The notes: generated by a model from the letters alone, not told the origin. Positions 10,151 through 22,613 are shown, counted from the first letter of the stretch. The stretch is DNA of 64,000 nucleotides from Geosiphon pyriformis (GCA_016748015.1 JAAOMT010000200.1:494984-558983), one strand, 5' to 3'. Translations and numbers: made by a program.

Positions 10151-13100
10151 ATGGGTATTCCAAAATTCTTCCGATGGGTTAGGTGAGAAGTGATTTTTTA
10201 CAATAATAATTGAATCAACATAATTCAATTGTTATGGTTACTCAATAGTCTTTGACCTCTTAGTGAGAGATATCCTCTCTGTAGCCAGCTTATTACAGAA
10301 ACAATGTAAGTGAATTTGAATCCATAATAATGCTACCTTTCTCTCGAAAATACTCTAAATTTGTTTTATTCCTGCAATAAATGTGTACAGGATACCAGAA
10401 TTCGGTAAGAATTTCCATTTAAAGCACTCTTTTAGTATATGTGAAAGCAATCTCTCAATATTGATCGGGATCCATTTTCACTAGATAATTTATACCTCGA
10501 CATGAATGGGATTATTCATCAGTGCTCACATCCGAATGACGTTGATGCGCATTTCCGCGTATCAGAAGAAAAAATTTTCATCGGAATATTTAATTATATT
10601 GATCACTTGTTTACAAAAATAAAGCCGAAAAAGCTATTTTTTATGGCGGTGGATGGTACCTATATCTCTATATTAGTTTTCATATTTTTCTCAATATATT
10701 GATACTGATATCATTATAAGGCGTTGCGCCAAGGGCCAAAATGAACCAGCAAAGATCGCGAAGGTTCAGAACCTCGAGAGATGCTGCAGAAGCAGTTAAA
10801 AGAGCACAATTAAGAGGCGAAGAGCTCCCTGAAGAGGAGCCATTTGATAGCAATTGCATCACACCAGGTGTGTATTCCTTATTTCTCAATAATAATAATT
10901 ATTATGAATTTAATTTAAACTATCCATCATATTATTGCTAACAGGCACGGAGTTTATGAAACAACTCTCGCGTCAACTTGAGTACTTTATTAACAAAAAA
11001 GTGTCCGAAGATGCTAATTGGCGGGATATCCAGATAGTATTGTCGGGGCACGAAGTTCCAGGAGAAGGGGAGCATAAAATTATGGAGTATATTCGTAATT
11101 CGAAAGCTCAACCCGATTATAACCCTAACGTGAGACATTGTCTATACGGATTGGATGCCGACTTAATCATGCTTGGTCTTATAAGTCATGATCCACATTT
11201 CGCGTTGCTTCGGGAAGAAGTTACATATGGATCGAGTAGGAAGAAAAAGAGCGGGTATGCTTAAAGGAAATATATTTAAAACTCCTTATCTTTTTGCTTA
11301 ACAGGTTTCTATTGCTTTTTTTTTATTTTTATAGACGTCTTGAAGCACAAAATTTTTATCTCATGCATTTATCGATTCTTCGGGAATATCTTAATCTCGA
11401 GTTTTCCACGCTTCGAAAATCTTTACCATTTGAATACGATCTTGAAAGGATAATTGATGATTTTATATTGTTAGCTTTATTTGTGGGAAACGACTTTCTG
11501 CCACATTTGCCTAATCTGCATATTTCTGAAGGAGCTTTAGGGCTCATGTTCCATGTTTACAAAACGGTTTTGCCTCAAACAGGTGAGTTATTTATGGAGG
11601 TCGATTTTTTGTTACAATCCTTTCAATTTTTAAAGGCCTCTATATTTAGGGGGTTACATTAACGATGGGGGAATTCTCGATATGAAGAGGCTTGAGTTGA
11701 TATTTAATGAACTGACATACTTTGAAAGAGACGTGTTCGATGGGGAATACGTTGATCTCAAATGGTTCAAAGGAAAGCAAAGAGGCAGTTTGCAAAAGAT
11801 AGAAAAAGAAAGAAAAAACAAAACTTTAGGTGAAGGATTTGAAAATTTTGATTGCTGTCATGATTTTCTTCCCTCCAAAATTTACGAGGCTCCTTATTTT
11901 TTTTCAGTAATGACACAGAAACAACATGATATATTTAAACAAATTAAGGACTTTGTCAATTGCCGTGATACAGAAACCCATCATTTTCCCGCTGATTTCA
12001 CTGCACGTGATCGTGTTTTCGTCCACGATCTCGCCAAAGAATTAGGAATACGGCATGCAGTTGAATATGAAAATGATGGAGGCAAACATATTTATGTCGA
12101 AATTAACTCGGATGATGATTCAGACGATGATACAAATGAGACCAGGGCCGAAGTACTCGCTAAATACGAAAAAGCCGAAGTAGTAGATGAGAATGACCTC
12201 GATACAATAGAGGAAAAAGAGAAAAAAAAATTCGATGAAAAGTTTAACGAATGGAAAAAGGAGTATTACATGAGTAAAATGCAAATAAATCCAGAAAATG
12301 AAGAGCAGATGGATCACATCGTGGGTGCCTATGTGGAAGGTTTACAGTGGGTTCTCCACTATTATTATAATGGGGTTGCCTCGTGGGGATGGTTTTATCC
12401 TTTTCATTACTCTCCCAAAATTTCCGGTAAGCTGGGACTATTATTTATCGATCATAATATTGTTTTTGATGATCTATTTTTTACAGAGTTACAAATTTAT
12501 TATTTCAATAAATTTGAATTATCTTCTCATGATGCCTTTAAGATTTGCACGATTTGGACCGTTTTGATATCAAATTTGACCTTGGGGTTCCATTCAAACC
12601 TTTTGAACAACTAATGGGAGTACTACCTGAAGGAAGTAAAAGATTGTTGCCGCAGCCATTACAGGTATACATTCGAATAATTGGGATAAATGTCGCTGAG
12701 CATCATATTGACTTTTTCTATTGTTTTTATAGTTGCTGATGACTAATCCGGCGTCACCCATCCTAGACTTTTACCCCAAAGATTTCGATCTCGATCTTAA
12801 CGGTAAAAAACAGGATTGGGAAGCCGTAGTCAAAATTCCATTTATAGAAGAAAATAGGCTAATCGCAGCGATTAAATGTAAGTTATGTAACTTTTCCACT
12901 ATTTCGCATTTTCACCCCAATTTCAAACTATCGTCAAAGACGACGAACTGGAATTGTTTTTATCGGCTTACATTCTTCCCTCCCACATCACCTTTGTGAG
13001 GAACATACTTACTGTTCATAATAGATGCCGGAATCCACAAATTTTTAAGACACTGTTTTCATTTGATAATTCTGATAAATAATTTCAGCTAACATTTAAT

Positions 13101-16100
13101 TCCATTTCAGCTTGTGAAAGTCAATTTACTGCAGAAGAAAAAGAAAGAAACAGTTTTGGCCATAGTACCTTATTTACCTATGCTCCTATTTTGAATAAGA
13201 CATACACATCTCCTTTACCTGGTATCTTCCCAGGTAGTTTTTCAGGCCTAGAGTGGGCTTATGCTTATTTCATTGCATATTTAATTAATTTTTAAATCAA
13301 TTTTTTTATGTTTTAGATATTCGACCAACTTGTAAAATGGAATCATACCATCTTCCAACACTTGAGGGTCTCAAATTGAACAAAGGGTTATGTGATGGTG
13401 TGCAACTTGGCGTACAAGCAATGGCGGGCTTCCCGTCGCTAGAGACTATTCCCCACAGTGGTGCCATAGCACGTCATGGAGTAAATGTCTTTAATTCCGA
13501 GAGCAAGTATGTTTTGTAGAGCATTTAATGAGCTATCAGTTGAATTTTACCGCAATGAGATTTTAATGATGATGATCTCTCTTTTACAAAAGAAATGAAA
13601 CAATGTTGATTACTTTGGCAAATGAGTTTGAAAACACGAGAACAGAGGATATTGCCGCACACAAATTAGACAAAAAAATATTTGTTGGCAAGTATTTTGG
13701 TCTTTATATGTTACTTTTATTCCAATTAAACTCATTACTTTTAAATAATATATATAGGGTGGCCATTTCTTCAAGAAGGCTTTGTTAGTTCTATTTCTGA
13801 TGAATTCTTCAGATATGAAATATTTTCAGCCAATGGAAAAGAGCAGGTGATCAAAAATCCTCATAGACCAGAGGTGGTTGAACATTGGAGGAGAAAGGCA
13901 GATAAATTAGAAAGAGATTATAGTAAACGTCAAGGCACGATCACTGGGACCGTCAATGTTGTAGCGCATGTCCGAATGCTAAAAGGTAGTTCAATGTGAC
14001 TTTTTTTTAAAAATGTTAATCCAAACTAATTGCAGTATCTAATTTCAGGTCTTAAACTTCGGGATGATGGTGCTTTGATTAAGGAATATCAAAGCGAAGG
14101 CAACGAAATTGACTTTGCTATACAAACAACCGTCGACAATGTGGAATTTGAAGATTCACGTTTTGAAGAGAAACCTGCTATCTCGATTGCTGAAGAATTT
14201 CCATTGAAAACACAAGTGTTTTTCTTGGGTAATCCGTACTACGGCTGCCCAGGAGAAGTGGATAAGCATGACGGCCAACATTTGACAATTCAACTGGTGG
14301 TAAGGTTGAGCAAGCGTTTGGTTTCCGAAAAAATTTCCATTATTTTTAATTCAATTATATTTCATCATTGAGGTTCCCGTTAGCTCTAAACATCAAGAAC
14401 CTATTTTTGGCCAAGAAATTGCCCAGGATTTTGCAAGGCGGGTTAAATATTATCCCTCCTTTGTCGTCGCCAAGAGACTGGGGATAAGTGGATTGACGCT
14501 CAGCAAATTAACAGCTAGTTTGCATGTGATTGGAAAAATAACAGAGCAGAGATCTAATTTGGGTCTCAATTTAAAATTTGAAGCCAAAAAACAAAAAGTT
14601 TTGGGCTATACGAGAAAAGCTAAAGATACTGGTTGGGAATACAGTGACAAAGCTATACAACTATTACAAGAGTATAAGGTATATTTTTATCAAATTATCA
14701 GAAAATTTTTCTTTTTTGGGGAGCATGTGAAGGCTATCGATAATTAATTACGTTATTTCCGGTCTGGCAGAGAAAATTCCCGGAGTTTATTCAAGGCCTG
14801 GAAAATATGCATAAAGACGGTAAGAATTCTATATACATCCATTTTTAAATTTTCACCAAGATTAAATAAATATTCTATTTTTAAAAAATTAGAAATATAT
14901 CACGCTGACGATTTCTATGATAAAGAAATTGCTGTGGATAAAATTAACGAAATTAAGGATTGGCTAAAGTCTGTTGAAGTGAGAGATTTTGAAAGGGTTG
15001 CTTTAGAAGCTGAGCAACTAGACAAGGTAATATATGTCAAATTATTTTTGACTCCCCTGTTTATACTCATTTTCTTGCGTGTCGTTATCTATTATAGGAA
15101 GCCATTGAACAAATTGAACAAGCTGTCAGAACTCCAAGATTCAAAACGATACTTATGAAGAATACTCCTCGGCAAGTATGTATAATGAACTCGCCTAATA
15201 TGTTTATGATCTCAAATTTCAAATATTTTAAATACATTACTACTGTATCTCATGGTATTGTTTCAGGCGCTGCTTAAACCCTCACATTCTGCAACAAGGC
15301 TTCAAGATCAAAAATTCAATCTGGGTGATCGTGTTGTTTTTGTTCCGGATTCAGGTAGTGTGCCTATTGCGGCGAAAGGCACAGTAGTTGGTATAGAGCG
15401 ACATAACATTGATGTTGTCTTCGATGCTTCATTCATGAGTGCCTCTACTCTTGGTGATAGGTCAGTGCCAATGTTTCTCTTTTTATGGAAGAGAAATTTC
15501 ATTAACTGGATTTCCTTAGGTGCTCGCAATATCACGGCATGACCGTTCTTGGATCCTCACTTCTTAATTTGACTCAACCACAATATCAGGAAAACTCGAC
15601 ATACAATCGGGGAAAAAACGTGCCCCGAGATTCTGTTACTCTCTATACTCCTCAAAATTGGCAACAGAATGCTTCACAGCCGAATGGTTATCCCAGAGGC
15701 AACTACCAATATAATAATTTCAATGGATCATCAAGGGGAAATGGTGGTCGAGTGCCTTTTTCTGTCTCTAGTAGTAATTCACAGAGTGCAAGACCAATCG
15801 TTGCGTCTCGCCCACGTGGAACAAATGGATTTATACCAGCTCAAGTATATTCCCGAGCAAACGTTCCGATGACGAACTCGAATGGATATTTAAATAACTT
15901 AACCGAATCATCATCCCAAAGTTATCCAAGAACAAGGTCCTCAAATCAAGCAAATTATTCATTATCTAACCATAATAACAACAACAACAACAACAATAAT
16001 AATAATAATAATTATCGTGGTGGTTATTCTGCTCACTTGAGAGGCTCAATGGTTGGTCTCGGAAATGGTTATGCCCTGCGTGGGAATGGCTTACGAGGAG

Positions 16101-16165
16101 GACATTACAGCAATAATGGTATGCCTCATAGAGGTGGAAGAGGACGATCTGGTGTCAATACGTAA
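10151..16165 (+). CDS. XRN1: 5'-3' exoribonuclease 1 (XRN1), 22 exons
   Basis: Degrades decapped 5'-monophosphate RNA in the cytoplasm (mRNA decay, P-bodies). I spliced 22 exons: 10151-10182, 10264-10305, 10391-10404, 10485-10655, 10721-10867, 10945-11254, 11335-11582, 11650-11829, 11908-12426, 12543-12664, 12733-12877, 13111-13233, 13317-13506, 13593-13687, 13758-13985, 14049-14299, 14373-14678, 14771-14819, 14893-15026, 15098-15175, 15267-15460, 15520-16165. They total 4224 nt, a whole number of codons (1407 aa; yeast Xrn1 is 1528). The N-terminus [15 protein letters not shown] is XRN1-like. Catalytic acidic motifs are present: [39 protein letters not shown] and [10 protein letters not shown]. 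The [12 protein letters not shown] region matches the SH3-like part, followed by an Asn/Gly/Arg/Ser-rich RGG tail. Intron 11830-11907 is 78 nt and in frame, so it could be read through (+26 aa). Confidence 0.95.
10391..10404 (+). other. XRN1 14-nt microexon (exon 3)
   Basis: Only GATACCAGAATTCG is flanked by CAG and GTAAGA. It is needed to write M-IPEF-D between exons 2 and 4, a segment conserved in XRN1 proteins. Confidence 0.85.
13688..13757 (+). other. GC-AG intron in XRN1
   Basis: The donor is GCAAGT and the acceptor ATATAG. Splicing there joins GTTG to GGTGGCCA, giving [10 protein letters not shown], the expected XRN1 sequence. The only nearby GT donor (13692) puts the next exon out of frame. 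GCAAGT is the usual donor of GC-AG introns. Confidence 0.8.
15975..16013 (+). repeat. Poly-asparagine (AAC/AAT)n tract in XRN1
   Basis: Thirteen consecutive Asn codons, first AAC then AAT, in the disordered C-terminal tail. It is length-variable in principle. Confidence 0.9.
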
Positions 16166-16936
16166 AGGCAACTATAAATGTGGAGCTCATGATTAAGTCT
16201 AGTATACCCAGGGATCTAGATTTTTTCTATGTAAATCTTTTTTTCATTCCCCTGTTAATATCAATCTTCTACTATTTTATGAAACTTGTAATTTATATTT
16301 CACGTTCTTTTTTCATGTACAAAGAATCCAAGCAAAATCATTTTCTTAGGTTTCTGTCATTACAATTTATACAGTATTTAACTGATTTTTCAACCTAAAA
16401 GAAAGTTGAAGCCAATCTTTAATTTTATAATTAATTTTTGCTTCATGTAAGTTTTGGTTTTAATTTTAATGAACTAATAATGCTAAATAAAAAATATTTG
16501 ATATTTGATATCAAAATTTAAATTTACAATAAAATTTTGCAATTTTTATAAGTTTTTTGTTATTTTGGCTTTTTTAATTATTTAAATAATAATAAAAATT
16601 GGCAATAAAAAATAGCTTTATTATTAATTTTATGTTAAAAATTTTAAACCTTTTACAATAAAAATAATTACATTAAAACTGGTCTTTAAAAAAACTTTTA
16701 TTAAAGCTAAAAAAAAATTTTTTTAATTTAAAGTCTGTTTTTTGTAAAAAATAAGTTTAATTTTTTTGGTATTTTTACCAATTTGTTATAATTGTACTAA
16801 TATTTAATCTTAATTTAGTTGTAAATAATGATTTTTTTTGTTTTAAATAATAGTAATAATAATATGTTTACTAAAACTAATTCTAATTAATATATAATTA
16901 AATTGCTTAATATATTAAATTATTATTAATTTTAAG
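16166..16936. other. XRN1 3' flank and AT-rich spacer
   Basis: The first 250 bases are probably the XRN1 3' UTR; AATAAA-like strings occur near 16480. After about 16400 only AT-rich sequence is seen, with no gene. Confidence 0.5.
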
Positions 16937-16945
16937 TTAAGTTTT

Positions 16946-17448
16946 TTTTTTTTTAACATTTAATAAGTAAAGTCCAAACACACCCTAGTACCATACATCA
17001 TACAAATAATTTAAACTAGGAGCAAATCATGTGTTTTCTACACATGACCAGCCACTTAGACCAATCAGAACAATATTACACACCTATATGAACAGAAACC
17101 AAGTTCCCAATACCTGAGAAAAATGAACACAGATTACAAAATCCGAAACCAACACCAAATGCTTTAGCAATACCCAGCAACCTAATCATACCAGCTGAAA
17201 GTAATGTGAATAAACCAGAAACTGAAGTAGAAATAGAACTATCACATGGAATCAGCCTATTCTTGTTCATAAAAGCTCAGTATTTGGTATGGACTAGCCA
17301 AATATCCTTCCTGAATGTAAAGCAAAACTCACAAACAAAGTCCACAATCTTCAATGTCACAATCTTAGGATCTCTAAAAACAGAAGCAGACTTATGATAC
17401 CAATCATTGAAAACAAAGCCTTTGCACAAAGCCAGACCAACAGCAACA
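16946..17448 (-). mobile_element. LINE B, 5'-truncated 3' fragment
   Basis: On the minus strand it encodes the last ~125 residues of LINE ORF2 (FVFNDWYHKS, DPKIVTLKIV, then a GVGFGFCNLCSFFSG stretch and VSVHIGV, stop near 17076), then the family 3' tail with hairpin 17028-17046, then poly(A) (T-run on the plus strand). One internal stop. It is flanked by a TTAAGTTTT duplication (16937-16945 and 17449-17457), as expected for target-primed insertion. Confidence 0.85.
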
Positions 17449-17457
17449 TTAAGTTTT

Positions 17458-17884
17458 ACATATAATTTTAATTAATTAATTTATTTTTAATTATAAATTT
17501 TAAATTAAAGTTAAAAAATTATTGTTAATTAAAAATTACAAAAATTAATTTAATTTATGTTAAATTCTATTCACATTTTTATATGATTTTATTAATTTAA
17601 AATTAATTACTAAAAAAAATAATAAATTTTTTGTGTATTATAAAATATTGTCAAAATTAAGTTTATTAAATTACTTTTTCTTATTATTTTAATAATTATA
17701 AAGTTTTTTACTTTGATAAAATTTTTAATTTGTAATAATATATTATTGTGTATTTTAAGTTTTTTAAAATTATTAAAACTGTTTTTGCTTTTTAATTAGT
17801 TTTAATTATATTAAAATATTTTTTAATTAAATAATTTTATAAAAAAAAATAAAAAAGCACAATTTTAAAAAAGAAAATTAGAAT
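17458..17884. other. AT-rich spacer without genes
   Basis: Homopolymer-rich A/T sequence between LINE B and element C. Nothing recognisable. Confidence 0.6.
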
Positions 17885-17919
17885 ACAATAGAGATTAAAC
17901 TCTTTGTCTCCTTAATTTT

Positions 17920-20025
17920 ATGACCACAACCAGAGTAAAGAGTAAAAAAGCTGTACCTAATATTTGTCCTAAGATATCTAATAAAATTTCAACCAGAGAA
18001 GCTCTTTCTGTTGTAGAAGCAATTAGGCAAAACATTTTAGAAGCCTTTCCTTTACCCAGTAATCGTGAAAAACTGCCTTTGGTAGCCACTGAATTAACTT
18101 TCTCATCTTTGGCTGGTTTCTCACCAGTCAAAGTTCTCTCAAAAAGACACACTTGGGTTAGTCCCAGTGTTGCCTCCACCCCGACTAAGAGCCCAAAAGT
18201 TTTTAATAATAGATTAGTAAATAAGCTGGTCTTCCCCTCTATAGATTCAACACCTGGTGCTTTTGGCACCACCTCCTCAAAGAAAATGGTCAAAAAGACC
18301 AAAAGTTCAGAAAAATGGGGGCAGTCGGTTGCCTCTGCTATTGTTACACTGAATCCCTTTGTGGTTCTCAATAAGGTCTCTGTAGCATTATCCAGCACGT
18401 CATCCAAGATGGGCCAAAATCAACCACTGACTGTGTTGCTAAATGTGGTGTCTTCCGGCAGATCTTTACTGGTTTTAGAAGCAAAACAATCTCCTCCTGT
18501 TGAGTCACCTGTTCTTGGGAACTGGGCTGATCAAATGGAAACTGATTCATCTCTTTCTCTAGTTTCTGGTACTACTTCTGGTGGTGCTTGGGAAACTATT
18601 ACTAGTTGTTAAAGGTTTGCTAGATAAGTGGCCTCCACTCTGGTGCCTGGTGCTACTTTTAAGATCAAATTGGCTCATGTTAAGACTGTTTTTCAGTCTG
18701 TGCATGGTTTCTTGGGTGCTAAATCTGTTTCAAAAGACAATGTAAAGCTCTTCTGTGTAGAGTTTGCTTCTCAACAGTCTTTGGAAGCTGCGTTTCTGGT
18801 TGAGCTTACAAGCTTTGTTCATTTGGCCACTCTCAAAATTGCCAAGTCTTTGGTGGTTTCTGAATCTGGTTCCTCTTCTGCTGCTGTTGCACTGTGTGAT
18901 GTACCTTTGGGTGTGTCTGCTGCTGACATTAAGTTGGCTCTCAGTGTTTTTGGTAGTGTTACTCGTGTTATGCTAAAGCCTGCTGGCATTTGGCAGTATG
19001 TGATGGTTTATTTTGAAAAATCAGACTCTGCTATGGCTGCCTTGAAGCATTGGTCAGTCTTGATGGGCAAGAATAGTGTTAGAATCCTCTCTCTGGTGAA
19101 TCAAAATGAGACTATTTTGTCTCGTGATAAGTTTAAGGCCAAATTGGTCAACCTTCTCTCTGGCTGTACCACCTTTGAAATCAGTAATATAATTTCTCAA
19201 ATTGGTGGTCAAACATGTTTCATTCCTCATTCTCCTGATTCTGGTTGTCATTTCTGGTTTGCTTTGGTTATATTTGAATCTCAAGGCAATTTGAATTCTG
19301 CAGTAGTCAAGACTAGTACTCTAAGGAAATGCCATATCTGGTGGGAAACCTCTGGCTGCTGGCACTGCTTTAGGTGTCAAGAAATGGGTCATCTGGCTGT
19401 GGATTGCAAGATTTCCTCATCTCCTATTCCCAAGGTTTTCAAGTCTTGTTTTGTGGGTTCTGCTTCATATGCCAAGACTGCTGCTCCTTCTGGTCTTTCT
19501 GAGTTTCCTCCTTTAGTGGCTTCTTCGACTGCTTCTGCTGCTGTTCCTGCTGTTAGTTTCAGGTTGGATTCTTTGGAAAAGCAGATTTTGGATCTGACTG
19601 CTCTGGTTAAGTCTATTGTTGAACCTGTTGGTTCTTTGGTTGCTTTGGTGTCTCGTCTTCTTGATGATAATGCCATTAAGGCTGTTCAGGTCGAGAAAGA
19701 TATTGTTTCTATGAAAAGTGCTGCTAACAATTTTACTAACCTCATGGTTAGAGTTTCTAAAGACATTGCTTGTCTTAGATCTAAGATTGACTTTGGTAAT
19801 ATGGATTATGATGGTGTTTTGGCTGCTAAACCTTCTTTTTTAAGTGAGGACATTATTGAACATATTATTGCTTTGTGGCAAATGTCTGGTGCTGAAACCA
19901 GGGGCAATATTGAGTCTACTAGATTGTTTCTTAGTGAGTTTATTTTTAACTCTAGGAATTTGAATGGTATCATTGAGAAAATTTGTGGATTGGGGTTATT
20001 TTCACCTACTTTTGATTCAGCATAG
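17920..20025 (+). pseudogene. ORF1 of element C: RRM-like and CCHC RNA-binding protein
   Basis: One frame of 701 codons with only two in-frame stops, at 18610-18612 and 18625-18627. Element F reads CAA at the first, so it arose by CAA-to-TAA; F also has a stop at the second (TAG). Residues ~1-230 are Ser/Thr/Lys-rich and low in structure. Around residues 320-400 (18880-19120) lies an RRM-like fold (ALCDVPLG and QYVMVYF as RNP-like strands). A CCHC knuckle CX2CX4HX4C (CFRCQEMGHLAVDC) is at 19366-19407. Then come an Ala/Ser/Val-rich linker and a coiled-coil-like C-terminus. Likely role: binding element RNA as an RNP. It is distinct in sequence from the ORF1 of LINE G but built from the same parts. 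Confidence 0.8.
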
Positions 20026-20056
20026 TGAGTCTTTAATTGGGCCAAGTGTCTGATCA

Positions 20057-20073
20057 CATGTAGAAAACGCATG
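20057..20073 (+). other. 3'-tail hairpin of element C
   Basis: CATG TAGAAAACG CATG stem-loop, the most conserved part of the 3' tails of LINEs A, B, D, G, I and elements C and F. Probable recognition site for the LINE reverse transcriptase (inference). Confidence 0.6.
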
Positions 20074-20140
20074 ATTTATGTTTATAATGTAATCCCTTCT
20101 GTGGTATTATAGTTTAGGTAGTATTTGGGTCTCGCTCGTT

Positions 20141-20162
20141 AAAAAAAAAAAAAAAAAAAAAA
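20141..20162 (+). repeat. Poly(A) tail of element C
   Basis: Twenty-two consecutive A residues directly after the 3' tail. LINE D begins immediately after it. Confidence 0.9.
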
Positions 20163-20220
20163 GTTTATTTTTTTTTTGTTAGTATATTTTAACATTTTTT
20201 TATCTAATAACTCTTTCATC

Positions 20221-22089
20221 ATGGATTTAGGGACTGCTTTTAATAACAATATGTCTAAAAAAAAGATGTTTAAGAGTGCTTTTTATGGTCCTATTGGAAG
20301 TTCATTTTCTTAGAAGAAAAAAGTTGTTTTTAGAAATATCAAACATTTTGATAATAAAAAAGATATTTCTCTAATTAAGTCTGGATCTAGTAATAGTATG
20401 TATTCTGATATAAACAATATGTCTAATAATAATAAAGATAGTAGTATAACTGGTATTAATAATGGATTTTTTTGGGGTTTAACTGTTATCACTTTTAAGG
20501 CAAAAAAGATGGTTACTGGTTTGAATTGTGGCTTTCTTTTTGGTTTTTTTAATTTTGAAATGGATAAAGAAATTAGGTCTTTTTTTTCTTCTCTTAATAT
20601 CTCTTTTAACAAAAGGTGAGTTAATCCTAAAATTGTAAAAACTCAGATTGATGTGACAGTTAAGAAGTTTTTTGCTTTGAACATTAATCTTTCAGCAGTA
20701 AAAAGCAAATCAGCAACAGCAAAAATACAGTTAATTAGAAAAATTTTCTCAACTATCAATGATTTTAGAAGGGCCATTACTTCTTTAAAGTTTAAAAAAA
20801 TCATCAAATTGACATTTACATCAAAGAAAAACATGGAAAAGACCATGTTATTGGCCAGTAAAAAGAGAATCAAAGTAAATAGTAATCTCAAAAGACATAA
20901 AATTCAATCAGATTAAACTGTGATTATCAAAAAAATTTTCATGAATACATTAAAAAAAATGATCATTACTACAGTTATTAAATATGGTCAAATTATGTTA
21001 ATCAAAATTTAACTCATTGGAATGTGACAAAAAACTGTGGTGGAGTTTATTAAATTGAATTAAACTAATTAATTAGCTGCAAAATAGTTATTCTTGATCA
21101 AAAAAATTCTGTGTATGTAGCCAAGACTGTAAGAAATTGTAAGATTTGGGTATTTAGAGATTAGTTCAGAATACTTTTGTTTATCTTATCTGTAAATACA
21201 ATAATTTATAATCTGGGCACTCTATTAAAAAGAACTGGTAAAAAAATTTGTATCATTAATTATTTACTTAAGACTGGCAATTATGTTTGCTGTATTGTGT
21301 TTGGTTTTAATTCAAATAAAGAGCTGAAGTCTGTCTTTTACATAGAGCCAATTCTTGGTGATATAAAACTTTTGTGAGTTAGAATAAATTTGGTCTGGTG
21401 TAAAAAGTATGAAAAATTTGGTCATTTTGCTTTAAAGTATAACACAACAAGTGCATTTATTTTTAAGTCTTCAAAGTCATTTAAAAAAACTGCTTTAAAT
21501 ACAAGTTATCTTTAGCTAATCAAGCTGTATGCCAAAAAAAACATTCTTATTTCTTGTTTTACTGTCTTTGATGGTAAATTTTGGACCCAAATGGTTTCAA
21601 TAGCATCTACATTTTATGATTTGTTTTTTGGTTCTGGTTTTGGCTCTTTTTTTTTGGTGCCTTAGGTTTTAATAAAAAATTTTATTTTATCTCAATAAAT
21701 ACATCTTTTTTAGATGTTTATTTGGCATTTTTGGAACACTTTTTAAAGCTCTTGGCTGATCAAATATCCAATATTGTACATAAACTCAACAAAGTGAATT
21801 TGGTGCTTTTGGTTTCTCTTTTCTCTTCTTATAACTTGGCTAATTTAATGGCTGCCAATTTGAATATGAATTGGAGTTAGATGATTCAAAAATTGTGTCT
21901 TTATCTTTCTTTCTGGTTGCTGCTGAATTTTCAGTTTTAAGTTTAAATAGCTTAAAGGTCTTAATCATTAAAGTAGATTGTTTGGAATCAAAATTAGTAG
22001 CTCTTGAGATTTCTGTTAGTTTTGTTTTGGTAAAATTAGATTATTTGTGTACCAGTTTGGGTTTTATAACACATTTTTTATCTCAATAA
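20221..22089 (+). pseudogene. LINE D ORF1 remnant
   Basis: Starts at ATGGATTTAGG. Aligned pieces: KKFFALNINLSAVKSK (20650 region) with KKSFALDINLSAVERK of G, and a FRRAITSLKFKKIIKL stretch. The RRM-like and Cys/His parts are broken by stops. The last open piece, with an LGFITHFLSQ end, stops at 22087-22089, matching the G ORF1 end. Confidence 0.75.
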
Positions 22090-22573
22090 GTAATTTGGTA
22101 TAAAAAATTGCTACATGCAATGTTTATGGTATTAATATTTCAGCTAAGCAGAATAATATCATACATTGACATATAAATTCAGATAATATGATTTCAATTG
22201 TCACAGAGACAAAGTTAAGATTTGATATTAGACTTTAAATTATAAACAAGTTTAATAGAATATGGGTTTTTTTATTTGGTTTGAATAAAGGTTTTCTTGA
22301 AGCTAGAGTTGCAATTATTATAAACAATACTTTGGTTTAACATGTTTCTAAAATGGAAGAAGTTTTTGGTCAAGTTATTTTTATTTACAGTAAACTCTCT
22401 TTATGATCACATCTTTTGGTCAGCACATTTGTGGTAACTATAAAAAAATGAGACTATAAAAAATGATTAATATTTTATCACATGATCTATATATTATATG
22501 CATAATATAATAACCAATTATATATATTTTATTTAAAAAAGCTATTTATTTGCAACTGTTTTTTCTTTTTTTG

Positions 22574-22613
22574 AACTTTGAGAACAGTATTACAAATTAA
22601 TGTTCTCAAAGTT
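22574..22613. repeat. Perfect 13-bp inverted repeat inside the pogo-like element
   Basis: AACTTTGAGAACA at 22574-22586 pairs exactly with TGTTCTCAAAGTT at 22601-22613 across a 14-nt loop. Confidence 0.85.

Larger units (their letters stand above)
17885..20162 (+). mobile_element. Element C: ORF1-only (half-LINE-like) retroelement with poly(A)
   Basis: A 2.3-kb unit holding one Gag-like ORF, a short 3' tail and a 22-A tract (20141-20162). The tail (about 20026-20140) contains the CATGTAGAAAACGCATG hairpin at 20057-20073, also found at the 3' ends of the LINEs. No endonuclease or RT lies between ORF1 and the tail. Element F has the same architecture, so this is a replicating unit rather than a chance deletion. 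It is much less AT-shifted than F, so probably younger. Target duplication not resolved. Confidence 0.8.

Noticed and set aside
13081-13088. Earlier acceptor (TTTCAG at 13083-13088) for XRN1 exon 12
   Set aside because: It gives a stop after two codons; the acceptor at 13110 keeps the frame.
12878-13110. Extra exon inside the 233-nt XRN1 intron (around 12890-12995)
   Set aside because: The intron is longer than the others, but XRN1 similarity continues directly from AAIK to [11 protein letters not shown] when it is removed.
10151-16165. XRN2/RAT1 (nuclear paralogue) instead of XRN1
   Set aside because: The N-terminus is MGIPKFF rather than the MGVPAFF usual in XRN2, and the long C-terminal half with the SH3-like [12 protein letters not shown] region is the XRN1 architecture.
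17895-18407. 170-codon minus-strand ORF opposite element C ORF1
   Set aside because: It is the antisense shadow of a recognised ORF1 that has a homologue (element F) and a zinc knuckle on the plus strand.
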